This document shows, piece after piece, positions 30,160 to 37,785 of a stretch of DNA of 38,201 nt. Each line of letters starts with the position of its first letter. The first letter of the stretch is position 1. Origin of the DNA: Pilatotrama ljubarskyi (Eukaryota; Basidiomycota; Agaricomycetes; Polyporales; Polyporaceae); contig MU277772.1 in assembly GCA_022385805.1 (NCBI GenBank), forward strand, positions 42,885 to 81,085. Direction: 5' to 3'. Below the pieces are notes generated by a model. It ran no database searches, had not been told where the DNA came from, and worked only from the letters and a program-made list of their open reading frames with translations. The translations under genes and the position numbers were made by a program.

Positions 30160-31757
30160 CTAGGCCTCGTCTTCGCCTTCGCTGTCGTCCACGGCGTCTT
30201 CGCTCTCCTGGCCTTCTTCGGCTCCTTCCTCCACAACGGCCTCCTCGTCTTCTTCGCCATTGTCTTCGCCTCGGATGAGTTCGTCTAAACGTCTCTGCGA
30301 AATGTCCGCGAAGTTGGGTGGCAGCCGGATGGCTCTTCGCAGCAGATAGGGGAGCAGGCGGAAGGCCGCGATGGCGCGGTGTAGTACAGCGCCGTCCAGT
30401 TCGCAGAGTACGTACGCGCCTCCGCGGTTTCGCGAGACAACTACCAAGGGCCCTGTGTAGCGCGGTCGCATCTTGTGGTTGAGTGACTTTTCGATCTGCA
30501 TGTGCCGAACCAGGACCAACGCGCCAGGCTCAAAGTCGAAATTGCGGAGGGTGACTGGGTGGTCTCGCTCGAACTTCCGCGCTGCCTCGAGTCGCGCGTG
30601 ATAGACTCGCGAACTCAGATGCGAGAGCTGGTCGTGTCTCTTCTGCAGTTCTATGGCCCGACGTGCGAGGAGCTCCTCCGATGAGACCAGTCCGCTTAGG
30701 GGAGGTGACAGGTACGTGGCCTCCGCAATGTCCATGGGCAGCACGGGGTGGCAGCCAGTCACTGCGAAGTACGGCGAACAGCCCATGCGCTTGCGAACGG
30801 TCACTCGCTCCGCCCAGAACGTGTAGTGCGCGACCTGTGACCACTTGCGCTGGTCGCCCTCCGCAGCTTTGAACAGGACCTGCCGGGTGTCGAAGTGCGA
30901 ACGCTCCGCGATCCCGTTCGCCTTCGAGTTGTAGGGGCTGATCTTGATGTGGTGGACATGGAACCTCTTCTCGAGGTCCCGTACTGCGCTCAAGAAGGCG
31001 GAGCCGTTGTCCGTAACGAGTTCGACGAGGCTGCCCCAGCGGCAGAGCAGGTCCTGGAAGATGAAGTCCCCGAGCGTGTGATCGTTCTCGCTTCACAGCA
31101 TTCGCCACTCTGGCCACACTGTAACGGAGCACTGCGTGACCACGATGAGCCTGTACCCGTTTGAGGGCGGCATCTTCATCGAGTCGATGTACCAGCGAGT
31201 CCTGAGGCCTCCGGGTCGCGCGACGGTCGGCGGTATCAGGATCTTGCGGTGTTGGCGGACCTGGCACAGATGGCACGTTCGCACATACCACCCGACGTCT
31301 TCCTGCATCGTGGGCCACCAGAATCGCTCGTTGACAAACTGTAGTGTCGCGTACTGCCCTCTGTGACCAGTCTCGTTGTGCGCTGCGCGTAGGACGCTGA
31401 GTCTCCTCTCCGGCCAGACGACGAGCTTGTGAGCCCCTTGCGGATCCTTTCGCCAGAGTTTCTCGTTGTCGCGAAAGAAATGCTGCGCGTAGCGGATGAA
31501 GCTGGCGTACTCCGAGTCCTTCATGTCCGCTGGTCGCTGGAGGGTTCGCAGCCACTCGTCCGTCCTTCGCAGCCTGTCGTCCGCGGCCTTCGCAGCTTCT
31601 GAGTAGGGCATGACCACTTCGCCCTCTGGCTCGTCGATGGTCGCAGCTTCGTTCTCGCTTGCGATTCTGATCGCGGCTGGTCCTGCTGCTCGTTCGCTTC
31701 GCTGGTCTGTTCTCGTGGCCCTGTCCCTGTCCTTCGCTTCGCCGGCCTTGCTGTCCT
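30160..31757 (-). pseudogene. Gypsy integrase, one nonsense codon
   Basis: Inserts the cDNA into the chromosome. The linker reads EDSKAGEAKDRDRATRT from just after the G run. The zinc-binding HHCC domain is HNETGH..TCHLCQ (about 31270-31390). The catalytic core has Asp in WYIDSMKMP, then a TGA at 31093-31095 after EWRML, then Asp in LVTDNGSAF and Glu in NGIAERSHFD. A C-terminal DNA-binding part follows (PGALVLVRH, PRYTGPLVVV), then an acidic tail (GEEDEEAVVEE). The stop stands where related elements have Arg (CGA), so a single C-to-T change explains it. All three catalytic acids remain. Long ORFs in the other minus frame here (30530-31984) are shadows. Confidence 0.88.
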
Positions 31758-34079
31758 CCCCCCCCCCACTGAGATCGTGACCGTCCTCGGTCGCAGTCGT
31801 GATAGCGAAGACACGGGTGGGGTCGCGCAGCGCGCCGGGTGGGGCAAGATTTGGTGCAGGAATCCGTGTACTCGGTCGATCCAGTCTTCGAAGTCGCTCG
31901 GGTCTTCCGCTGGCTCATCTCCCGGTTGCGGAGGTCTTCGCGATAGTCCGTCAGGTCCGTGCGAAGTCCCGGGAACATGTACAAGATGGAAGTGGAAGGT
32001 GAGAATCGCGACGATCCATCTATTTATGCTCGCGCTGGGGGCCAGGTCCGGGTTGTTAAGCATTCCGCAGATGGAGCGGGCGTCCACTTCGACAACGAGG
32101 TTGCGAACACCGATGAGGTAGAGTTTGGTCGCTTGTAGCGCGCGGAAAAGACCGTATAGCTCCAGCTTCGGTTGAGAGAAACGTGCTTCACGTTCATTGA
32201 GCGTGATGGAGCCGAAGCGACTGTAGTAGCGGATCTGCGGTTTTTCACGGTCGCATTGCGCAAGGTGGTAGCCGACGGCGATGTACGAGGTGTCGACTGC
32301 GAGGATAACGGGCGCAGGAGACTCGTAGTCTATTGCGCGAAGGGCCGGTGACTCGAGCAGAGCCTGCTTGAGGTCTTCCATGGCCTTGATTTGCGCTTCA
32401 CCAAACTCGAAGGGCACGTCCTTCCGCGTGAGGTGGACCAAGGCGTTCGCTCGCTTCGCGAAGTTGCGAATGAAGATCCTCGCGACCCCGATGGTCCCTA
32501 GGAAAGCGCGAACCTCGGAGAGGTCCTTGCAGGGCCCCCAGTTCTTGATGGCCGCTACACGAGACTCATCGGGCAGGCGTCCCTCCGGCGTACATCGATG
32601 GCCCACAACCATGATTTCGTGGGCGCACAGTATCGACTTCGTACCCGAGAAGGTCCCCCCAGCGTATTTCATTCGCTGTACCACTCGGTTAATGTTCGCG
32701 AAGTGCTCCCAGACGAAGGGACGAATGCCGTGGTTCTCCGGGATGGTCTCGTAAGTCCCGTCCGCCCTGCGATAGTCCGACTCAGGCCCTTTGCAAGGAA
32801 CATCATTGATGTAGGGGACAGTAGTAGTTGGGATCTCCGGCCGCAGGATGTAGGTTACATCGTCATGGAAGATGGGCACTGAGTTCGACCAGCCCATGGG
32901 GAGCGTGCAGTGCCGTAGCGCTCCGAAAGGCGTTTGGAAGGTGGTGAGATCGCGCGAAGACTCCGCAATGAGCCGTTCGTCGTAGCCCACGTACAGGTCG
33001 GAGATCGCGCCGCAAGGGCGACCTGCGAACTGCTCCGCGAGGTAGTCTGGTGTCGGCGGGACTCCCGAGTGCTGGATCGTGACCTTGTTGAGCGGTTCAA
33101 GACTGTGCACGATGCGGAGCGATTTGCCGTCCTTCTTGAGAACACAGAACCATCGCGAACGGTAGGCGGAGTTCGAGGGCTCGTACACGCCCGCCGCGAT
33201 CTTCTTTTTCAGGATCTCGCAGACTTCCTTGTACAGCCCAGGCGGGATAGGGATGTTCTTCTCGACCCACGGCGTGTGGGGCAGGACGGGGAATTCGACC
33301 GGAGGGAAGTACTCCGGCTTGAAGCACCCCCGCTCGGAGTCGTTCCACGCGAAGGCATCGTTGTGCTTCGCAACAAAGTCGTGCAGGAGTTTTCGCTCTT
33401 CTGGCCATAGGAAGTCTCCGCTGTGCGCGCGGTCCATTGCTATCTTCCGGTCTTCGGTATAACGGCCAGTGGGCGCGAACTCCGGCGGGTTTGGGTTCAA
33501 CTCCGGCATGGTCGCGAGCGGGTCGCCGGTGATGTTGCGTTCGATGCGAAACTTCTCAGGGCATGTGCCCAACACTGCGCGCACCTTCTTCGCGACCGGC
33601 TTGTACTTCTTCTTCGCGGAGAGTAGTATGGCAGATAGTTCACGGTCGCCCATCGGCGCGACAAAATAGGATCTGTCTGCTGTCACGTACGTGAATGCGA
33701 ACTGGGTTCGCGAACTGTCCGCGAGGGTATGGGTATCTGCGAAGGCAGGTTGAGCTGGCTTCGTGTCGTTCGCATGCAGGCAATCCTGTCGAACGGCATC
33801 GCGAACAGGTGTCTCCGCGGGTATGGGCTCGCCGCGAGCAAGCGGAGACGACGGGTAGGAAAGTGAGAGAGACTCGGGTCTAAGATGGGTGGGAACACGT
33901 TCGCGTTGTGGGGTTTTGCTCGCGACAGTGGAGGGCCCGCCTGTACACGCATTTTGTGATGTTTTGTCCTCGGTGGGCGCGTTCGCGGCTAGAGATAGTT
34001 CTTCGCAGGCTGATAGATAGAGAGCTGGGATCGAGAGAGATGGTTCTAGAATCTGGGTATATGCACGAATCGTTGGCAC
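31521..34079 (-). CDS. Gypsy reverse transcriptase and RNase H ORF (852 aa)
   Basis: Copies element RNA into DNA. The coding frame really extends upstream to about 34200 (LGDRLSFAKAQRPTPLAPSI is in frame before the first ATG) and is correct down to 31768; the last residues after the G run are out of frame. RT motifs in order: SRWFCVLKKDGKSLRIVHSL, AISDLYVGYDERLIAESSRD, LTTFQTPFG, LPMGWSNSVPIFHDDVTYIL, and the active site VPYINDVP, then FLGTIGVARIFIRNFA. RNase H: VILAVDTSYIAVGYHLAQ, SQPKLELYG, VEVDARSI and HVPGTSHGPDGLSRR. The active site has Asn (AAT) where YIDD is expected, so the metal-binding Asp is lost and the enzyme is probably dead. RNase H residues look intact. Confidence 0.9.
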   Translation of the reverse strand: MPTIRAYTQILEPSLSIPALYLSACEELSLAANAPTEDKTSQNACTGGPSTVASKTPQRERVPTHLRPESLSLSYPSSPLARGEPIPAETPVRDAVRQDCLHANDTKPAQPAFADTHTLADSSRTQFAFTYVTADRSYFVAPMGDRELSAILLSAKKKYKPVAKKVRAVLGTCPEKFRIERNITGDPLATMPELNPNPPEFAPTGRYTEDRKIAMDRAHSGDFLWPEERKLLHDFVAKHNDAFAWNDSERGCFKPEYFPPVEFPVLPHTPWVEKNIPIPPGLYKEVCEILKKKIAAGVYEPSNSAYRSRWFCVLKKDGKSLRIVHSLEPLNKVTIQHSGVPPTPDYLAEQFAGRPCGAISDLYVGYDERLIAESSRDLTTFQTPFGALRHCTLPMGWSNSVPIFHDDVTYILRPEIPTTTVPYINDVPCKGPESDYRRADGTYETIPENHGIRPFVWEHFANINRVVQRMKYAGGTFSGTKSILCAHEIMVVGHRCTPEGRLPDESRVAAIKNWGPCKDLSEVRAFLGTIGVARIFIRNFAKRANALVHLTRKDVPFEFGEAQIKAMEDLKQALLESPALRAIDYESPAPVILAVDTSYIAVGYHLAQCDREKPQIRYYSRFGSITLNEREARFSQPKLELYGLFRALQATKLYLIGVRNLVVEVDARSICGMLNNPDLAPSASINRWIVAILTFHFHLVHVPGTSHGPDGLSRRPPQPGDEPAEDPSDFEDWIDRVHGFLHQILPHPARCATPPVSSLSRLRPRTVTISVGGGRTARPAKRRTGTGPREQTSEANEQQDQPRSESQARTKLRPSTSQRAKWSCPTQKLRRPRTTGCEGRTSGCEPSSDQRT
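31758..31767 (-). other. Ten-base G run (C on plus strand) at a frame change
   Basis: On the minus strand the RT-RNase H frame enters GGGGGGGGGG; the integrase frame resumes right after in another phase (EDSKAGEAK). Slippage at the homopolymer during replication, or a sequencing error, would explain it. A programmed frameshift is less likely, as the longer product is needed for integrase. Confidence 0.75.
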
Positions 34080-34125
34080 GCCGTACTCCGTCTCGATGAT
34101 GAGACCAAGTCCGACGGTTCCGTCC

Positions 34126-35262
34126 TCAATCAGCTCGCCGATCGAGGGAGCGAGAGGCGTGGGTCGCTGTGCCTTCGCAAAACTGAGCCTGTCCCCGAGG
34201 AATGGTCGGAATGGTCGCGACCTGGCCGGTGTTGGGGCAGCGAATGGTTATGGTCTGGTCCTCGTTCGTGAAGTTTTTGACCACACTCTTCGTCAGGACG
34301 TCGAACGGCCGGCCGAGCAGCATGTCGTAGGCGGCGTGGCGAATGACGTGAACTTGCAGATACAGGACGATGTCCGCTACGCAAAAGGGCACGTTGCGAA
34401 CCAGGCCCAAGGAACTGTCGACTTCGCCGTTCGCAGAGATCATCCTCAGTTGGACGCTGGGGTCGTACCACATCCCGAGGGCATGATAAACGTTCTCCGA
34501 CATCGCGATGACCATACAACCGGGGTCGATGATCGCCTCGACGTACTCCTTGTTGTCCACTAGCCCAACGATCGAGCGAAGCGCGTAGGACTCCTTTGCA
34601 ACCATTAGCGGGGAGGGCTCTCGGTCCGCAGCCACATCGCGTAGGTAGACCTCGTACGGGTCCGGCAATACATAGGCCCCCGGTTCGAGGGGCTCGCCGC
34701 TACAGGACACGCTTGCGAGGAAGTGCTCCGCGCTATCACCGTTGTCCTCGTTGGTCACCTCCTTGATGGACGCAAAGCTGACACTCCGCACATTCGGGGC
34801 CCTTCGCGGGATAACTGCTTCACGATACTTCGCGCGAACCTCCGGGGCGATGGACAGCAGCTCCTCGGGCGACAGGGTAATCACGGGCGTCTTCATCGAC
34901 CTCGCGAATATTTCCTCCGCGAACTTGGCGTCGTGGACAGGGGCCTGGGTGCGGTACGCTGCTTCTCGCTCTCCATCCTTGGGCTTCGCGGGAGGGGCGC
35001 CGAAGTTACGGGCTCGCGGCGGGGCATATGTGGCGTCCTTTGCCTTCGCAAAAGGGTGCTCGGCTGCCTGCTCAGGCAGTGGGGCCCGCACGGGCGTCGG
35101 TGGTCGGGGCGGGCCTTCCTTCGTCGGCGCGGTCTTCTTCGCTGTCTCTACCGTCGCGTCCTGTCCCGATCACTTGGCTTGTTCGGATCGCCCTCCAGCC
35201 GGTGCAAATCGCGAAGGCTCGTCAACGCGTTCGCGTGATGCTGGGGGTGCCTGTGCTGATGC
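34126..35262 (-). pseudogene. Gypsy aspartic protease region
   Basis: Cuts the polyprotein. It lies in the same frame as Gag after the TGA at 35263-35265, is interrupted again by a TGA near 35169-35171 (EQAK, stop, SGQDATVETAKK), and is open from 35091 to 34126. Active-site region AIIDPGCMVIAMS: Asp is present, and DPG instead of DTG/DSG is usual for this agaricomycete family as I recall it. Flap and second half: VPFCVADIVLYLQVHV, then AAYDMLLGRPFDVLTKSVVK and ITIRCPNTGQVATIPT. Around 34200 the frame shifts to that of RT. Confidence 0.85.
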
Positions 35263-37104
35263 TCACGGCTGCGCACGGAAGGGATTGTTGCTCGAGGACG
35301 TGGGTAGGTGCGGTGGTGCATCGCGACGTTCTTGCGAAGTCCCTCGCGACTGCGAAGGATTCGGTCTCCTCCTCGGTACCTCCACTCCGTCAAAGCGAGT
35401 CCTTCCTTGCCGCAAGTTGAACAGCTCCCTTTCCAACGGGTCTATACGCTCGTCCGTACTTAGCTGGAAGGCGGAGACAGCTGCCGGGTCCGTCGCTACC
35501 GCAAAGAAAAGCTGTGCCGCCAGGTTCGCTGCGCCTCCCTGGCCCTGCGCGTTTGCTCCTTGCTGCTGCTGTTGCGGGGGTTGCTGGCCCTGCGGACGAA
35601 GCGCGCCAGGGTTGCGACGATGCCATTCATAGACGCGATCTCGCATGGTGACCCCTTCGTATCCGGGTAGGTGATGGGGCACGAAGTTTCCGTTGGGTAG
35701 GATGACTCGACCCTCCTGGTTGCGAAAGACACGTCCCGCCCGCATATCTTCTTCGATAAAGGGGCAGGTGCGAAGCTGGCAGTTGGGTCCGCCACAGTAA
35801 TGACAGAAGTACCCGTTCTGGAGACGCGCGTCTTGTGGGAGATATGCTCCGCTGCCGTAGCGGTTGACCGAAGGCGCGCCGGCATTGTAGCGGTTACCAG
35901 CGAACAGGTTCGTGTTCCCGCTTGCGTTCGCGTTCACAGAGCCTTCGCCGACCGACTGGGCCAGGAAACGTAAGAGCGGTGCGATCTCTTTCACTTTTAC
36001 GACGCCTTCGCGCCCTTCGCTCCCTGGCGCGCCTCGGCCTGCTTCTGCCGCCGTGGGTTGGGTCCCGTGCAGGACGAACTTTGCGGCGTCGTAAATCTCC
36101 TCGAGCTTATACGGATTGTCTGGGTAGTGGTCGGGTAGCTTCAGCTGCAAATGCTGCGAAACCTGATCACAGAGAGGTGGTGCGATTCCGCGGACGAATA
36201 GCCGCGATTGCTCGGATTCAGAGAGGCGATTGTGCTTCATGAGGTACGACGTCATCGAGAAGAAGTCGCGATAGTACGCCGAGAGCTCCGAGATGTTGGC
36301 GATGGGTATGGCCGCTCGCTTCGCCACCAAGTTCTCGACGTCCGCGACCGCGAACTTGCGATCCTCTCCCGCACCTGGGTAGAGCGCGATGACGGCCTTC
36401 TTGAAGTCTTCGTACGTCTTGTCCTCGTTCGCGTACTCCGGGAGGCTTTCACAGAGGTCCGAGACGTCGATAGGGAGGTAGCGAACCACCCACGACTTGC
36501 GTGCTGGGTCCGTTTCGACGCCGCTCCGCTCGAAGAGGGTCTCGATGTCTTGGAAGAACCTGCGGAGCGTTCGCGGCTGCGAAGGATCGAAGGTCAGAGC
36601 CATCGTGTGTCCGCGAGCTGGCATAGGGGGACGGTTCTCGGCCATCGTAGCTTGAGGAGGCGCAGACGCGGCGAGGGGTGATTCGATGGAGAGTTCTGTG
36701 AGGGGGGATAGTTCGCGCGGGATGGGCGTCGGGCTCGTTCGTGGTGTGGTATAGATATGGAATGACTCCTCGGCGATGTTCGCGGGGTCTTCTCGGAGCG
36801 ACGTGCATTGCGAAGCTACTTCTTCGACTGCGCTTCTGAACCAGACGATAGCTTCGGGGTCGTCTTGCAAGGCTTCGCAACCACGGTCTAGTAGGCCGAG
36901 GACAGGCTCGATGAACGCCACAAGTGTGTCGTGATCGACGCGGTTTTGGATCTGTTTAAGGATGTGGGTGAAGTGCGCAACTGCGATTTCGATGGCAAGA
37001 TTGGCCTGCGACGACGATGCTCGGTGCCTTTGCGGAATGGCGAAAGGGGACGGCGAAGTTGCCGTCGAAGGAGGAAGCCGGCGGAGTGAGTTTGAAGTAC
37101 TCAC
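35263..37104 (-). CDS. Gypsy Gag ORF (613 codons, starts at GTG)
   Basis: Forms the particle and binds RNA. N-terminal helices (AIEIAVAHFTHILKQ, LGLLDRGCEALQDDPE) are followed by a capsid-like region (LRRFFQDIETLFERSGVETD, WVVRYLPIDVSDLCESLPEY, YEDFKKAVIALYPG) and a retrotransposon-gag helix set (YYRDFFSMTSYLMKHNRLSE). A zinc knuckle CHYCGGPNCQLRTC (C-x2-C-x4-C-x4-C, Cys where His is usual) comes next, then a basic, Gln-rich tail. The frame opens at GTG 37104 just after a stop in the primer-binding site; the first in-frame ATG is codon 154 (MAENRPPMP). Either the start was lost by mutation (ATG to GTG), a spliced leader supplies it, or the N-terminus is not translated. It ends with TGA, likely once CGA. 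Confidence 0.88.
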   Translation of the reverse strand: MSTSNSLRRLPPSTATSPSPFAIPQRHRASSSQANLAIEIAVAHFTHILKQIQNRVDHDTLVAFIEPVLGLLDRGCEALQDDPEAIVWFRSAVEEVASQCTSLREDPANIAEESFHIYTTPRTSPTPIPRELSPLTELSIESPLAASAPPQATMAENRPPMPARGHTMALTFDPSQPRTLRRFFQDIETLFERSGVETDPARKSWVVRYLPIDVSDLCESLPEYANEDKTYEDFKKAVIALYPGAGEDRKFAVADVENLVAKRAAIPIANISELSAYYRDFFSMTSYLMKHNRLSESEQSRLFVRGIAPPLCDQVSQHLQLKLPDHYPDNPYKLEEIYDAAKFVLHGTQPTAAEAGRGAPGSEGREGVVKVKEIAPLLRFLAQSVGEGSVNANASGNTNLFAGNRYNAGAPSVNRYGSGAYLPQDARLQNGYFCHYCGGPNCQLRTCPFIEEDMRAGRVFRNQEGRVILPNGNFVPHHLPGYEGVTMRDRVYEWHRRNPGALRPQGQQPPQQQQQGANAQGQGGAANLAAQLFFAVATDPAAVSAFQLSTDERIDPLERELFNLRQGRTRFDGVEVPRRRPNPSQSRGTSQERRDAPPHLPTSSSNNPFRAQP

Positions 37105-37110
37105 TCGCTC

Positions 37111-37128
37111 CCCCTGCGGTGGTCACCA
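37111..37128 (-). promoter_or_regulatory. Primer-binding site of the Gypsy element
   Basis: Minus strand TGGTGACCACCGCAGGGG, four bases after the LTR end. It begins with TGG, the complement of a tRNA 3' CCA. The matching tRNA was not identified. A TGA inside it ends any frame upstream of Gag. Confidence 0.6.
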
Positions 37129-37132
37129 GAAA

Positions 37133-37345
37133 TGATGTGCCAAATCTACCCTAAAGCCGTGAGGTTGAGGCCGAGAGCCTTTGTAGGTCCAGGCCTCTGA
37201 CGGGCTGAGCTGAGGTAGATGGCGGGATCAGAAGATGTAGCGGTTTGGCTGGGGTGCCCTTGAGGCGAACGTCGCGATGCGGCAGCGGATCGGAGCGAAC
37301 AGAGTTCTTCGCAGGTGTTCGCAAGCTCTTCGCGGATGTTCGCAA
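37133..37345 (-). mobile_element. Gypsy 5' LTR, 3' part, cut by the Copia element
   Basis: Ends TTTGGCACATCA on the minus strand at 37133. From 37338 to 37133 it matches the solo LTR 15490-15695 with a single difference. The remaining 37339-37345 (minus TTGCGAA) does not match the solo copy. The rest of the LTR should lie beyond the Copia element, outside the window. Confidence 0.85.
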
Positions 37346-37770
37346 TGTTAGCTGCAGTGCGCCTCAGAGCGATCACAATGGCCTATGTCGAGCTCTGTGA
37401 AGTCTAATACATTGACAGCAGCTATCCTACGCACCTATGTCGAGCTCTGTGAAGTCTGGGGACTCCAGGGCTCGACACGGCGCTCTGTGTACTGTGTGCG
37501 TTACGTAAGGCGCTAACTGTACAGTAGAACAAGCCACAGTGCTGGGGAAGCGCTCAGAAATCAACAAAAGCGAAAAGGAAGGATGAGGTCCCGGGTTCAG
37601 TCCCGGGTGAGTGCAAATGATTAAAATGCGAAGTGAGCAATATCTTGAGAACGGAGTAAGGGAGCGATGAATCGAAAGGAATGATATAAGTACGCAATGC
37701 AAGCGTCCTATGGGGTGAATCTCGACTTGAAACGGGCACAGCAACTCGAGCAATCGCTCAGAGTTCAACA
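37346..37770 (-). repeat. Copia 3' LTR
   Basis: 425 bp: TGTTGAACTCTGAGCG at 37770 to GCAGCTAACA at 37346 (minus). Contains a direct duplication of a 23-bp segment (37383-37405 and 37435-37457, CTATGTCGAGCTCTGTGAAG...) and a pair of CCCGGG sites near 37592-37608. ATATAAGTACGC near 37683 (plus) may be the TATA region read from the other strand. Confidence 0.85.
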
Positions 37771-37785
37771 CTCCCCCCTGACCGG
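37771..37785 (-). promoter_or_regulatory. Copia polypurine tract
   Basis: Minus strand CCGGTCAGGGGGGAG directly before the LTR; primer site for plus-strand DNA synthesis. Confidence 0.75.

Larger units (their letters stand above)
24836..37345. other. GC-rich island saturated with TTCGC/GCGAA
   Basis: From about 24836 to the Copia boundary at 37345 the pentamer TTCGC or its complement GCGAA occurs every few tens of bases on both strands. In 27001-27180, for example, there are seven in 180 bp. It is equally dense in introns: four in the 54-bp intron 28962-29015 and three in the 60-bp intron 28733-28792, so it is not caused by codon choice. The rest of the window has it rarely, except in the solo LTR at 15298-15695, which belongs to the same Gypsy family. 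Confidence 0.8.
30160..37345 (-). mobile_element. Ty3/Gypsy LTR retrotransposon, inactive, 3' LTR not found
   Basis: Minus-strand order: LTR (37133-37345, cut by Copia), primer-binding site, Gag, protease, RT, RNase H, integrase, which is the Ty3/Gypsy order. It was probably one long polyprotein. The frame now contains TGA at 35263-35265, near 35169-35171 and at 31093-31095, a frameshift near 34200 and another at a ten-base G run (31758-31767). Upstream of Gag there is no ATG. The 3' LTR should lie to the left of 30160, but no sequence like 15298-15695 is seen between 24836 and 30160. Confidence 0.88.

Noticed and set aside
30530..31984. 484-codon minus-strand ORF
   Set aside because: Wrong frame over RNase H and integrase; the integrase motifs are in the neighbouring minus frame.
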